The notes below the pieces were generated by a model. That model was given only the letters and a program-made list of their open reading frames with translations, was not told where the DNA came from and searched no databases. The position numbers and the translations under genes were made by a program. From NCBI RefSeq assembly GCF_023159225.1, contig NC_063181.1:24950073-25014072 (forward strand): DNA of 64,000 nt, read 5' to 3'. Source of the DNA: Perognathus longimembris pacificus (taxonomy: Eukaryota > Chordata > Mammalia > Rodentia > Heteromyidae). This document shows, piece after piece, positions 20,568 to 32,520 of this stretch. Each line of letters opens with the position of its first letter. Position 1 is the stretch's first letter.

Positions 20568-21912
20568 CATCAGTTTGATCTGTATAAAAATGTAAATTAG
20601 TTTGACACTGTATTTTTGATAGGTGTGCTAATTTCTGCTCATGGCAGTTTAAGACATCAGAAACTAATCCTGGACCGATTCAAGCACTGATACACTGTGT
20701 TTGTTTGTTTGTTTGTTTTCTTTTGTGGTCTTGGTTTTTCTCATTGTGATGTTTGGTAACATTAAATTTAAAATGTAGTTTTAAATAAAGTTTGACATAT
20801 CTTTAAAGTACCTTTTTTGGAAATTATGTTGAATTCTATACTGCAAATTGCTATCATAAATATATATTGTTTTGGGCTGTCCAGAGAGAGCAAAAGTTAA
20901 GAATTAGAGAAATATTTATTCCAAAGTCAGTCATTCAAATATTGCCAGTGTTGATTCTATTTAGTCAAATGTTTTCCCTGCCCTGTTACAAGTTATAAAG
21001 GTAACCAGGGATACTTGTGAAGTTATCATTTATATGTTAATCGATTTAAATTGCTTATAAATATGTGCTTAGCACCTAAAGCTTACTTAATTATCCGTTA
21101 TGTGAATATTATTCAGAATTTTCAATTCTATCTGTTGCCTCAGTCTAAAAATTTTTAGTTAGCTTTATATAGTTAACAAGTGCTATTTGTCCATAGATAA
21201 CATTCTGATTAGTATTAAAGAAAATCCTAACTCATGTAGAGATAAATGGAACTGAATTTATGTTAACAAAAAATTTTGTATGCCTTTGGACAACTTTAAA
21301 ACCAAAGCCAGGTAGCTAATCCTGTCTAGTAGCTGATTGTGTGTGTAATGAGAGAAGCAAGGTCACAGATTATATAGTAAGTATTGAATAAGAAAGTATT
21401 GATGTGTGTTTTTATCCATGCCTGCTTATAGTTATAGGCCCATTTAGGCATCAAAGTGCCAGTTAATGAAGAAGTCAGTCTTAACAGTTCTTCCTTGAAT
21501 AAAACAAGAATGTGTGAAGAATTCTTAGCTTCTAGTACTGTTTTAAATTTGTTAGATTGTCTAAAATACTTCTTACAAAAGAACTTACTTGGTGGTATGA
21601 TATTTCTTTAAAATTCTTACTTGTTTGAGATATTAGTTGGAACTATACAAGTCCAGTTACTAAATAATGAATGAACATTGTCCTGTGAGGACAATAGTAA
21701 TATTATACCTAAATTTTAAAAATGTACAGCATTACACATCCCAATACAGGAGTTGTTATGTAGTTGGACTGACTTTAGGGACATGGGGATAATAATTTTT
21801 ATTGTATCTATAGGCAGCTTCTAGATTTTCTAGATTTTAGCAGAAAAGAGGACATAATTTTGGTACTCAAGCCATATTTACATCATCTGCCCCTCTTCCA
21901 TGCGTATTAAAG

Positions 21913-22030
21913 ATACAAGGTTGGTCAAAGGCAGGAAGCTAAGGCAGAAAGGTTGTGAGTTTGAGGCCACCCTAGGCTACCTACCACCATGGGGTATAGA
22001 GTGAGACCTGTCTCCAAAATAAAACAAGAC
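21913..22030 (+). repeat. B1-like SINE fragment in the Pcm1 3'UTR
   Basis: The run aggcagaaaggttgtgagtt, followed by gaggccaccctaggctac and an A-rich end, resembles the second half of rodent B1 or Alu-type (7SL-derived) SINEs. It is old and diverged. It lies inside the inferred 3'UTR. Confidence 0.5.
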
Positions 22031-22413
22031 AGACACAGTATTAAGAGTTATTCAATATGTTATTGCAGTAGGTAATACCTATCCTTATCAAAATAGCTTA
22101 TTTGACTTGTGTTTAGCTTTTCTCTAACTCTGTTGTTTTTCTATTTAGTAGATACTTTCGTTTTAACATACCCAGGAATTAAGAGCAGATAGCTTGTTTA
22201 ATATGTTTTAGTAACTATTGCTAAAAGGTAAGACATTAAATATTCTTATTTTAAATTTTTAAGTTAAAATTATGGTTATGATAGAAGGAGTAAAGGTAAT
22301 AATGAATTAGTTACTACTACTATGCAGATTGAGGTAATGCCTAAAATAATGACCTAGCCAGGCTGTGGAGGAACTTTGTAATATTTCCTCTGGGTAAATG
22401 TTTTTTCATTGTT

Positions 22414-22419
22414 AATAAA
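22414..22419 (+). promoter_or_regulatory. Pcm1: Distal polyadenylation signal of Pcm1
   Basis: AATAAA in the context gttaataaatgt, the last canonical signal before SINE-rich intergenic DNA resumes. It gives a 3'UTR of about 1.9 kb, plausible for PCM1. Use is inferred, not shown. Confidence 0.55.
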
Positions 22420-22435
22420 TGTATATCCTACATAC

Positions 22436-23405
22436 AACCCTGAACTGTATGTTTATTTAAATTGACACTTGTACTGGAGAATCAGAACAGGTTTTATTCT
22501 GAGGATGTAAATATTAGATACAATTTAATAAAGTCAATGTGGAGAGTAGGGATATGAGAGTGAGACTTGGAAGAAAATTGTTATACTCAGAGGTCTCAGC
22601 AAAGGTGTCACCACAGGGCACATAGGATGGTAGGGGACCACCCAAATTGCTTCCAGCAGGGAAAGCCGCCTTTATTGAGGTTTCTTGGAATGTGGTCAAC
22701 CTGGGAAAATACTGATGAGGATAAGAGGATGTTTGGGCCTGTAGACAGGAATTGACTGGTTTAACCATGTGTAACCTTTGCTGTCCCTAAGAAAGCTAGA
22801 AGTGTTTGCAGGAATGGGCTTTTCCTAAAGAGGAAACTCTTTCCAGTGTCAAAATTTAGAAAGTATAATTAATATACATGTGATATAGAAAACATTCTTT
22901 TATTTCCTCATAAATACATGTTTTGTGTCCAACCTACAGGGTTATCAGCTCTCTGGATTTCACTTATTTTACAAATAAGATTATCTAATCACCATGACTG
23001 GGAGAGCCAGCCTGACCTGTTTTAGTGGGTGTGCAACTCTGATTGCTACTCTGATATTTCCTGTCTTTACTTACATGTCTGTTTGATTCTGCTGTCTGGA
23101 TCAGCTTGTGAAAATTCAGAAATTCAGTGAAGGCCTGAAAGCCTATGATGTTCACAAGTTGGACCAGCAACTTTCCTAGTCTTTAATTTGGTTATTTAAA
23201 AAACCTGATTACAGCATAAAACTTATACAGTAGAGTCTTACTCTCTTATACTAAATATAGATGTTTATCATCTGTGTATCACATTTTTGTACGTTTTCCT
23301 TTCCATGTCTGGAGAGCTTTCACTATACCGCCTGAGATGTCATTCTCCCTTGCTGTCTTTTGCCATCTCCCCTTTTTCCCAGTCCCTCACTCTTACTACT
23401 ACCTT
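22436..23405. other. Intergenic sequence after Pcm1
   Basis: Nearly 1 kb with no repeat or gene that I recognise. Short open frames are not convincing. Confidence 0.5.
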
Positions 23406-23416
23406 CAAAAATGTTT

Positions 23417-23625
23417 GGGGCTGAGAATATGGCCTAGTGGTAAAAGTGCTTGCTTCATATACATGAAGCCCTGGGTTTAATTCCTCAGCATCACATATAT
23501 AGAAAAAGCCGGAAGTGGCGCTATGGTTCAAATGGTAGAGTGCTAAGCCTTGAGCAAAAAGAAGCCAGGGACAGTGCTCAGGCCCTGAGTCCAAGCCCCA
23601 GGACTGGCAAAAAAAAAAAAAAAAA
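23417..23625 (+). mobile_element. Dimeric ID-like SINE with target duplication
   Basis: Complete element flanked by AAAATGTTT on both sides. Confidence 0.93.
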
Positions 23626-23793
23626 TGTTTGATAAAAGAACAACACAATTTATAAGTTAGAGAATTAGCATTTCAAGTATCTTTTTTAATTAAAAAATTT
23701 CAAATTGACGTTTGGTTATATCACACGAATATTCTTTTTATTATACAAGAGTCCAATAGATAAATCATTAAAAACTTTGGAGGATTTTGCTTG

Positions 23794-24260
23794 GTTTTTG
23801 GCAGTTGTGGGGCTTGAACTCAGGGCCTGAGCCCTTCCCTAACCTCTTCTGCTCAAGGCTTCACTTCCAGTTTGAGGGTGGTTAATTTGACATTGAAAGG
23901 AAAATTATCCCAGAAGAACCAAGACAGTAGGCGAAGTCACATAGAGCAAAAGAGTTTATTGCCAGCAGGGCAGGCAAGGCCAAGTTCCCACAGAGGAAAG
24001 GAAAATGGCACCTGATCTTTCTCTCAGGGGGGTCTTTATATCCTCATGCAACTAAGGTGGGAGGTGCTCAGCCTGCCCCTCAAGTATCTTCAGCCAAGGG
24101 CAGATCTTATGTATGAGCCGGGGACATTCTATAAGCTTACAGACATAGAGTCTCACAGGGAATTTGCTGCCCCCGCTGTATTGAAGCCATGATTCGCAGA
24201 TCTCAGCCTCATAAGTAGCTAGCTAGGATTACATACATAAACCACCAGCTCCCAGCACAC
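23794..24260 (-). mobile_element. Geo-type SINE split by an LTR
   Basis: The reverse Geo copy (gggcttgaactcagggcctg to ggttaattt) is interrupted by a solo LTR and resumes with agagtctcacagggaattt to gctaggattacatacataaa. Confidence 0.8.
23894..24141 (-). mobile_element. Short solo LTR inserted in a SINE
   Basis: On the minus strand it runs from TGTAAGCTTATAG to CCTTTCA (TG...CA ends), flanked by GACAT on both sides. It has a TATA box (gatataaag) and AATAAA about 80 bases later (plus-strand tttatt 23,955-23,960). Its length of about 248 bases is short for an LTR. The retrovirus-like family is not assigned. Confidence 0.75.
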
Positions 24261-24477
24261 TTTGTGTTTTATCTTTATATTGCATTTGATCTTAAGTTTT
24301 AGTAATAGACCAGGAAGGCCAGTTTTAGGATATAAATGATTTCTAACCAAACAGGTAAGCTGTCTACTTGTTTTCATAATGCAAAACCTATTCCCTGGTA
24401 GCCTAACTGGTTGTACAGATTTTCATGTAAAAAGATTTTTCAGAAGTATTTGTCCAAATTCAGACATTCAGATTAGG

Positions 24478-24680
24478 GTATAGATGTGGTGGTACACACC
24501 TGTAATCCCAGCAACTCAGGAGGCAGAGGTGTTCAGATATTCAGGGTCAAAGTTCTAGATGAAGTTAACATTGAGTTCCTACCTTAAAAGCAAGCTGAAC
24601 AAAGTGACTTAAGGAATAGCTCAAGTGGTACCATGCTTGCCTATCAAGGAGACCCTGAGTTTAATCCCTTCTACCCCTGA
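24478..24680 (+). repeat. B1-like plus tRNA-like SINE remnants
   Basis: The run gtggtggtacacacctgtaa, tcccagcaactcaggaggca is B1/Alu-like. It is followed by an old tRNA-like unit (atagctcaagtggtaccatg to gagtttaatccc). Confidence 0.55.
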
Positions 24681-24879
24681 CATGTAAGCTCCGTAACAGC
24701 AGCCCTTGGAATTTGGGGTTTTGGTATCTGTTGAGTAAATGTGGAGAATATCCCAATGAGAGAGTTAAAGTCTTCGTTGTTGTTCATTGAACATCTCTTT
24801 AGACGTCTTTTTTTTTTCTATGTCAGCATTTTTTATGAGAGCAGGGGCATTTTAGTGGAAAACAGGATCTCTGTTTTTT

Positions 24880-25106
24880 GGTGCCAGTACTAGGGCTTGA
24901 ACTTGTCCTGGGCATTCTCCCTGGGTTTTATGTTCAACACTAGTGCTGTACTGCTTGAGACACAGCTCCACTTCTGATTCTTTTGGTAGTACATTGCAGA
25001 TAAGTGTCTCAAAAACTTTACTGTCCTGGCTGGGTTAGGATTTCCTCAGATTTCATCCTTCTGAGTATCTAGGATTATCAGTATTAGCCACTAGTGCCCA
25101 GCATTA
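24880..25106 (-). mobile_element. Geo-type SINE, diverged
   Basis: Reverse copy: ggtgccagtactagggcttg, agacacagctccacttctga, ttagccactagtgcccagca. Confidence 0.8.
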
Positions 25107-25404
25107 GCAGGCAGTCTTAAAAACCTGGTCTTATTGAAAGGTTTCACAATAATTTTAATTCTGTCTCATTATTGGATCCACTACAAATATAAAATCAATG
25201 CATATGACTTCAGTAGAGTTGAAAAGGAAGAGTTAGCATGTATCTTCATTTTTCTCACCTGACACTTCCCTGTTTGGGACACACTGTTGCAAATATTACA
25301 CTGCTCTTGCCCTAGCTGCTCAGGAGTCCTGGATGCAAAGGATCAGGGTTCAAATCCAGCCCAGGCAGAAAAGTCTAGAAGACTATCTCCAAAATAGCCA
25401 ACAA

Positions 25405-25500
25405 AAAGCTGGCTGGATGTGTTAGTTCAGTGATCAAGTGCTTGCCCAGCATGTTTTAAGATTCTGAGTTTGGTCCTCAGCATCACCAAAACACAAATCA
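25405..25500 (+). repeat. Single-unit ID-like element, old
   Basis: The run gtgttagttcagtgatcaag, tgcttgcccagcatgtttta and gagtttggtcctcagcatca fits a diverged ID element. Confidence 0.5.
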
Positions 25501-25509
25501 GCTCCTGTG

Positions 25510-26570
25510 TCCCTGCAGCCTGGTTCTGTCTGTGAACAGAGTAACATTACAAAAGGTGTTCTTGGAAGGACAAAGAAAAGGAACCTTTTTCTTACTCTCT
25601 TCAGGAGTAAGTTGTTCCCCAAAACTTCTTGAATTCAGTGATTCAGCAACCAAGAGAGTATGCCAAATGTTAAGCAAGATTATCTTTCCAAGTGATTTGC
25701 AAAATGGTAATTATAGAGCTCTAGATACATGTGTTAACTCTCTAGCTTTATAGCACCTATTCACTGCAGGCTACCTACAACTTGTTCTCTGAAGTTGTCA
25801 TAATATATCCTACTTCTGTGCTTCATATTCAGTCTTACCAGGAATTCCATTTCTTCATGCATCAATGTCCTACATCTTTAAAACTACAGTGCATTGTTTG
25901 ACAATGGCAGTTTTCATTACTGTTTGCCCTGCCCACCCCTACCTTGGCCACATTGCCTGTTTACCTTCCTCATTCTCAAGCCGTAAGATTCTTGAGGAAA
26001 GGGGCTGTCTTAACCAACATAGTACGATGACTAGTACATAGTAGGTTTGCATTGTGTTGAACTTACTGAATTCAACATGGTCTGAAATACAGGTCAGCTG
26101 CCAAGACTTTCTAGTTAATATGGGACTCACTTTTTTTCTTTTCTGTACTTTCAGATCAGAATTTCTAGGTATATTTATCTTGGTCCTGCTGTTCACAACA
26201 TAATGAGTGTAGGTTTTGAGTCAAGGCTGGACTCTAAAACTCACAATCTTAATTCTGCTGCTTGAGTGTTGAGATTACAGGTGCCACCATGGCTGGCACA
26301 AAGGTTTATTGATGACCAGGTCCGCTGGATTTGATATTTCTGAGAATCTTGGAAGAAATGCACTTTCTACACTATTGGTGGAATATGCAATAATTCAGAC
26401 ATTTTGTAAGGTGTGTAGTACCTTTCCAAATAAGCATGTGGCTAACTACATCTTGTCTTTCTAGCTATATAAACTTGCATGGTAAATGAAGAGGGTATTC
26501 AAATAAAAGATGTATCACTGAAAAAACTCTGAAAACAAACTATCCATCAATATACTTTAGAACCCTTCAA
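25510..26570. other. Intergenic sequence, mostly unique
   Basis: About 1 kb. The only repeat-like piece is a short SINE head in reverse near 26,240-26,300 (ttgagattacaggtgccacc). No gene is recognised. Confidence 0.5.
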
Positions 26571-26583
26571 AGAAATCAAAACG

Positions 26584-26757
26584 GGTAGGATCAAAATTTG
26601 AGGCCAACCCAGGCAAGAAAGTCTGTGAAAGTTAACCACCTGAAAACCAGAAGTGGCATTGTGGTTCAAAGTGGTAGAGCACTAGCCTTCAACAAAAAGC
26701 TCAGGGAAAGAGCCCAAACCCTAGTTTGAGTTTAAGCCACACAGCTGACAAGACAAA
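26584..26757 (+). mobile_element. Geo-type SINE, head missing
   Basis: Contains ggccaacccaggcaagaaag, ttaaccacctgaaaaccaga and right unit gtggttcaaagtggtagagc. Confidence 0.75.
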
Positions 26758-26835
26758 AAAAAGATGATGAAAATCATGGTATGGAAATTTTTAAACGTTT
26801 TATGATAACAAATACTGATTTCAAAACATTTTAAG

Positions 26836-27041
26836 GGCTGGGGATATGGCCTAGTGGCAGGAGTGCTTGCCCTGTATACATGAGGCCCTGGGTTCAATTC
26901 CCCAGCACCACATAGACAGAAAATGGCCAGAAGTGGTGCTGTGGCCCAAGTGGCAGAGTGCTAGCCTTGAGCAAAACGAAGCCAAGGACAGGGCTCAGGC
27001 CCTGAGTTCAAGGCCCAAGACTGGAAAAAACAAAACAAAGA
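26836..27041 (+). mobile_element. Dimeric ID-like SINE with target duplication
   Basis: Complete element with the perfect 13-base duplication AAAACATTTTAAG (26,823-26,835 and 27,042-27,054). Confidence 0.94.
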
Positions 27042-27054
27042 AAAACATTTTAAG

Positions 27055-27775
27055 ATGACTAAGATTGATAGCCCTTGAGTGACTTTAGGACTCAAGTTGC
27101 ACCAGTGTATAGCTAGTAAAAACACATGTGATGCAAATGTAAGTCAAACTAACAAAAGCTTTGACTCTGTAGTGCACAAGACATTTAGCTTCATTAATAA
27201 AAATTTAAAATCACGATTAAACTTCCTAACAATATGTAAAGCAAGCACAAATAGATAAAACATTCTAAACTCATTTGGCCTTAACAGGACTTGGCAAAGA
27301 GCTGCAGCTCCCAGTTTTTCAAAGCTAAATAAAACATTGTCCACAGTTCTTGCTGATAGTTTTAACTTCATTTTAATTTGAATGGGATAAGAGGTTCTGT
27401 AAAAAAAAAAAAAAAAAAAATGAACTACCAACCACAAGTAAAATCAAAGAATAATTTCAGAAAAGCATACATTTGTTATTTTATGACTACCTTGACAAGT
27501 CTACAAACATTTTACACAAAATGTGTTCCAAATTAATTGCTGCAGTTATGATTCAAATAACCAGCTGAATTTTTTTTTTCCTTTTGCCCTCACTCAGCTG
27601 CTCTCCTATTTACTCCACTCCTGTACGTTGACTTTTGTCTGGCTATTTTCATGAATTTTTTGGCTATTTCATGAATTTTTTTTGCCTGAGCTGGTTTCAA
27701 ACCATAATCTCATAAATAGCATTATGGCATATGCCACTGGTGCCACTTGAAATCTGTCTTTAATTATTTAATTTA
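27055..27775. other. Intergenic sequence
   Basis: AT-rich, with an A20 tract at about 27,401-27,420. No recognisable gene or element besides a short reverse SINE piece at about 27,600-27,745. Confidence 0.45.
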
Positions 27776-27777
27776 CA

Positions 27778-28196
27778 GATTCCTGTTCTTGGCCTTCAAC
27801 TCAAGGCCTGGGAGCTTTTCTCCTCAAGGCTATTGCTCTACCACTTTAAGCTACAGCGCCACTTCCAGTTCTCTGGTGGTTAACTGAAGATTAGACTCTT
27901 ACTGACTTTCCTGCCAGGGTTGGTTTCAAACCACGATCCTCGGGTCTCAGCCTCAGTAGCTAGGATTATAGGCATGAGACATCTGTGCCTAGCTCCCTTT
28001 TTATTCAAGGCTAGTACTCAATTGCTTGAGCCACAGCCCTACTTCCAGGTTTTGTTTTGGTTTGGTTTGGTTTTTGTGGTTAATTGGAGATCAGACCTTC
28101 ACAGGCTTCCCTGCCTGGCTTTGAACTGCAATCCTAAGGTCTCAGCTTCCTGAGAAGCTAGAATTACGGGTGTGAGCCACTGGCTCCTGACCACTG
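27778..28196 (-). mobile_element. Two Geo-type SINEs in tandem
   Basis: Two reverse copies. The first runs from cttggccttcaactcaaggc to ggcatgagacatctgtgcct; the second from attcaaggctagtactcaat to gtgtgagccactggctcctg. Confidence 0.8.
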
Positions 28197-28423
28197 ATGC
28201 TGTTTTTTATTGGCTCTTCTGTGCATTTTCAGTGCTAGATTTTTTACTTTAAATAGCTTACTTGAAAAAATAAATCCAAGTAAAGTAGCCAAGTAAAAAA
28301 TCCATTGAATTATCTTAGTGTACTGACAGATTAAAGAGATAATTTTAAAATACTTTCCCTGTCATTAGATTCTGGTCATGACAGAACAAACTGACTGAAG
28401 AACAATTTAAGATACAAATTTCC

Positions 28424-28637
28424 TTTTTTTTTTCTTTTTTTTTTTGCCAGTCCTGGGCCTTGGACTCAGGGCCTGAGCACTGTCCCTGGCTTCTTTTTGC
28501 TCAAGGCTAGCACTCTGACACTTGAGCCACAGCGCCACTTCTGGCCATTTTCTGTATATGTGGTGCTTGGGAATCGAACCCAGGGCTTCATGTATACGAG
28601 GCAAGCGCTCTTGCCACTAGGACATATCCCCAGCCCC
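28424..28637 (-). mobile_element. Dimeric ID-like SINE
   Basis: Reverse copy with a long T tract. The flanks gatacaaatttcc and aatacaactttct form a slightly diverged target duplication. Confidence 0.92.
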
Positions 28638-29146
28638 TAAAATACAACTTTCTACCTGGCCTATAAGGCAATAGTTCAGCACATACTAATATGATTTTCA
28701 TAAACTTCTACTAAAAATAAAAACTAGGCACATATTGAAGGACTATTAACCTTTGTTTCTGGCAATCCTAAAAGTCTTGCATACATTAAAATTTTTTCAG
28801 TGACAGTTTTTTCACATTTTAAATGTAGAAAAATAGATGGCAGAGCCTATGCCAGCACAGGTCTCTTAACTTTCACTCACTGGCCCTGCCGGGCCAGCCA
28901 GCAGGGAAACGGGAATCCTGACTGAGGGGCGGCGAGGATTAAGGAAAAGGAAAAATAAGGCAAGAGAAAAAAGACAAGAGGCAAAGATGGGGTATGGGAG
29001 GTCTGCAGCCGCAAGGTTGAACCTCAAGACTGCAGCAACAGTTTATTCTCACTCCCAGCTTATATGCAGTTTTGGAACCAGGGAATAGCATAGGATTGTT
29101 AAAATTCCAGAACATAAAGAGGCTTTGAAGTTTGCAACATTTGATT

Positions 29147-29390
29147 ACAGTAGACACAGGACAAGGTTGATTAACATAGGAATCTACTCCAGCGGACATA
29201 GCAAGGTGGGGACATAGCAAAGCAATTCCGGATAGTGGCTGTGAACAATTGTTCTTTCCTTTAGCATCACAGTAAACACCGGACAAGTTTGATTAACATA
29301 GGAATCTACTCCGGTGGACATAGCAAGGTGGAGACATAGCAAAGCAATTCCGGATAGTGGCTGTGAACAATTGTCCTTGCCTTTAGCATA
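29147..29390. repeat. 122-bp tandem duplication in the LTR
   Basis: Two adjacent copies of a 122-base unit (acagtagacacaggacaagg and acagtaaacaccggacaagt). They differ at only a few positions and share taacataggaatctactcc and attccggatagtggctgtga. Confidence 0.9.
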
Positions 29391-29454
29391 TCCTGGCGGT
29401 AACAGCACAGCCAGAGGTGATAATGAACCTAGGTGCAGGTTTGGCTCCCGACAT

Positions 29455-29554
29455 CTTGGAGACATCGGCACAGCCAGAGGTCAGGATGAGCTTAGCTGCT
29501 AGCTCTTGGAGACATCGGCACAGCCAGAGGTCAGGATGAGCTTAGCTGCTAGCT
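29455..29554. repeat. 50-bp tandem duplication at the LTR start
   Basis: Two apparently identical copies of the unit cttggagacatcggcacagc to cttagctgctagct. A diverged third copy seems to precede them (cagcacagccagaggtgata, ending ggctcccgaca). Confidence 0.92.
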
Positions 29555-29606
29555 CGGCTCCCAACAACTGGCAATGAATCATTTCACTTAAAAATTACTG
29601 TATGGC

Positions 29607-29800
29607 ACGATGCGAGTAGCTCACACCTGTAATCTCAGGAGGCTGAGATCTAATTATTTCAGTGCAAAGCAAGACTGGTCAGGAAAGTATGAGACTCCTA
29701 TCTCCAATTAACCACCAAAAAGCCCCAAGTGGAATTATGGCTCATGTGGTAGAACAGTATACTTGTGCAGGGACAGCACTAGGACTGGTACACCTGTCTC
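29607..29800 (+). mobile_element. Geo-type SINE, diverged
   Basis: Head gtagctcacacctgtaatct, ccaattaaccaccaaaaagc and a degraded right unit. A short second head lies at 29,860-29,900. Confidence 0.7.
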
Positions 29801-30299
29801 TCTCAACTTGGTGTGGATGTGCAAAGTGTGAAGTCAGTATGCATAAAGAACTGAAAATGAAGCTGGTGCCTATGGCTCATGCCTGTAATCTTAGCTACCT
29901 TTACATATTCACATTGTATTATTTTCTGTTATATTTATTTTGTGTATGATATATACATTTTTGATGTGATTAACTCCAACCTTCTGGTAACCTGAGTGAT
30001 AATTTAAATACAGAACCCTAAAGCTAGAGAAAGCCTTAGAGAAAGTTGAAGTTAAGCCCTTAGTTTAAAATAGAAGTGGGAAGACCACAGGGCCTAAGCC
30101 ATCCCGCCCACCTGCTGCTGGAAAATGCTTCAGAGCACCCACATCTTCCAGCCCATTGTATGCCATGGAACCCAGAGAAGAGGATGCGTGGAGATAAATA
30201 CAGGACAGGCAGTGGCATGGTGAAAATCTCATTACATTTTCTTTATATTTAAAAATTAAAAATGTAACTTAGAAGATCTTTATCTCATCCTCTCTTTCC

Positions 30300-30600
30300 T
30301 TCCCTTTGTGTGTCTGTGTCTGTGTGTGTATCTGTGTGCACATGTGTATGTGTGTGTGTACGCGCATGCATGCTGGTCCTGGGGCATGAACTCAGGCTGG
30401 GCACTATCCTTTAGCTTTTTTGCCAAAGGCTAATGCTCTACTGCTTAAGCCATCACTCCACTTCTGGTTTGTTTTTCGTGGTTAATTGGAGATGAGTGTC
30501 ACTGGCCTTTCATGCCCAGGCTGGCTTTTGAAGCATGATCCTCAGATCTCAGTTTCCTGAGTATCTAGGATTATAGGCATGAGCCACCAGTGTTCAGGTC
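30300..30600 (-). mobile_element. Geo-type SINE with (TG)n at its tail
   Basis: A TG-rich run (30,305-30,362) leads into the reverse Geo copy: ctggtcctggggcatgaact, ggttaattggagatgagtgt, aggcatgagccaccagtgtt. Confidence 0.8.
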
Positions 30601-30799
30601 CTTCCTACTTTTTAAAAAGTTAGTAGTGTTGACTGAATTGAAGGCCTTGTACATGCTAGGCAAACCTTCTACTATTGAATGTACTAGCCTTGAATAAATT
30701 GAAACCGTATTTTAAAGCCATCCCAGTTGAAATTATATTTGAAGACTTACAACTTTTTCTTTCACTAAAATATAAAATATTAAAAACTTTTGGTGGTAC

Positions 30800-30900
30800 T
30801 GGGGCTGATCTTTTTTTTTTTTTTTTGTCCTAATAGGGTTTGAGCTCAAAGCTTCATACTTACCAAGTACTCTTCCACTGAGCCACACATCTAGCCCTGC
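30800..30900 (-). repeat. ID-like element, reverse
   Basis: A T tract, then ttgagctcaaagcttcatac and ttccactgagccacacatct. Confidence 0.5.
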
Positions 30901-31119
30901 TTTTGCACTGCTTTCTTGAGATAGTGTTGCTTCCTGCTCGGGTTGCACCTGCACTGTATGCTCTTATATTTTCTCTTCCCATTACAGCTGGGATCACAAA
31001 CATGCTCCACTACACCATTTTCTTCCACTGAAACAAGGGTCTTAAAGACTATCCTGCCCAAACTGGCCTGGAACCCACAACTGGACCTCTAAGATAATCG
31101 ATGGGCATTTTTCATCATA

Positions 31120-31235
31120 CCTAGCTATTGGTTGAAAAGGGGTCTTGCATGGTTTGGCCTTGAACTGTGGTTCTCCTGGTTTCAGCCTCCAAAGTAGCTA
31201 GGATTACAGGTAGGAGCAACTAGCATCCAGCCCAA
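31120..31235 (-). repeat. Geo-type SINE head, reverse
   Basis: The run ggccttgaactgtggttctc to agctaggattacaggtagga matches the head third only. Confidence 0.5.
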
Positions 31236-31669
31236 CACCTGATTGGTCTTGCTCCACTATTCTAGGGGAGCTTTCTAGTAACTTCTGAATGTCATTGCTG
31301 GCAGCAAGGACCAGGGCCATCAAGAAAAGTTTAAGGTGTGAAAAAAAGGTGGGGTTAAATAACAAGGTATCTTGATGTGGCAAAACTTAGTGAACCCAGG
31401 CCCTCTCTTAGTCCACAAGCTGGTGATTTACACGAACTTGCTTCATCATGCCACTCCTCCCCCAGCTTGCTGAGATGCTTGGGAGATGTATTCTAATGCA
31501 CTTTGTTCAAGGCTGCCTTCCAAAGAGCCTCAGAGGAGTCTGGTGTTACAGGAGGTAGCTGACCCAAGGACCTACGGGTCTAGGCCCCTGATAGACTGCC
31601 CTAGGTCTAAAGAATAGTATCTCAAGGCACACCTGAAGCCCAGGTCCAAGACCCAATAGAAAATTGCAC

Positions 31670-31905
31670 CTGGCTGGATGCTGGTGGCTCCCATCTGTAA
31701 TCCTAGCTACTCAGGAGGCTGAGATCTAAGAATCATGTTTCAAAGCCAGATCCAACAGGAAAATCAGTGAGATTTTTACTTCCAATTAACCACCAGAAAA
31801 GCAGAAGTGGCCCTGTGGCTCAATGTGGTAGAGCACTAGCTAGCCTTGAGCAAAAGAGCTCAGGGACAGTGCCCAGGCCTTGAGTTCAGGCCCCATGACT
31901 GACAA
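31670..31905 (+). mobile_element. Geo-type SINE
   Basis: Well preserved: ggatgctggtggctcccatc, actcaggaggctgagatcta, ttccaattaaccaccagaaa and ttgagttcaggccccatgac. Confidence 0.88.
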
Positions 31906-31909
31906 AAAC

Positions 31910-32465
31910 AACAAAAACCCCTGTGCTTAGTCTGAGATCTTACCTACTTGTAAGCAACCCAGCTTCCCTGCCCCATCTCCATGGGTGCTGGTGAACTCCG
32001 GGGTCTAAACACACCAATCAGCATGAGCTTTAGTTTCACACCAGTCCTACTTGCCTCTCACACTTAGTAAGGAGGTCAATGGAACGGGACAAATGGATGT
32101 CACACACTATTGGAACTATATCACAACTGAGGAACCTCAAGCATAGCAAAGCTCCAGAAATGGTAACACTGCTCCGGGTGGTCTTTCCAGCCTTGCAGCC
32201 TTTTACACTGAAGGGAGATGATGGATGATCTCTGTTCTGAATGCCCTATGGAAAAACACTCCTCTCTTGTCAACTGACAACTTTCTTCATGTTGGAGCCC
32301 CATAATCTCTCCAGGCTTGTTGATGATGGGCCACTTTGCTACATATAATGCTAAACTCACATTGTATAAATGGACCTCAAAAAAACACTATCTCTCCCAC
32401 ACTGTGGGACTAACTTCAGTAACAACTGCCTGAGCTTTTCTATGCAGTGACTCAAAAGTATATTG
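31910..32465. other. Intergenic, unique
   Basis: About 550 bases with no recognised element. Confidence 0.5.
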
Positions 32466-32468
32466 GGG

Positions 32469-32520
<52 letters not shown>

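Larger units (their letters stand above)
20500..22435 (+). other. Pcm1: Pcm1 3' untranslated region
   Basis: This stretch follows the Pcm1 stop and is AT-rich, largely free of the SINEs that crowd the flanks. It contains AATAAA at about 20,562, 20,784 and 22,414. The last is followed within about 20 bases by a T/G-mixed stretch. The low SINE density argues for selection or exonic status. The exact cleavage site is inferred. Confidence 0.7.
28885..29566 (-). mobile_element. IAP-like solo LTR with internal tandem repeats
   Basis: On the minus strand it begins TGTTGGGAGCCGAGC, like IAP-type class II retrovirus LTRs. It has a CATATAAGC TATA-like box and AATAAA close after it (plus-strand tttatt 29,042-29,047), then a pyrimidine-rich end near CCCGGCA. 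ACTGGC flanks both sides (28,879-28,884 and 29,567-29,572), a 6-base duplication usual for class II elements. No internal viral genes are attached. Confidence 0.75.

Noticed and set aside
29147..29554. Tandem repeats as a CRISPR array or satellite
   Set aside because: Only two copies of each unit, no spacers, and inside an LTR with clear ends.
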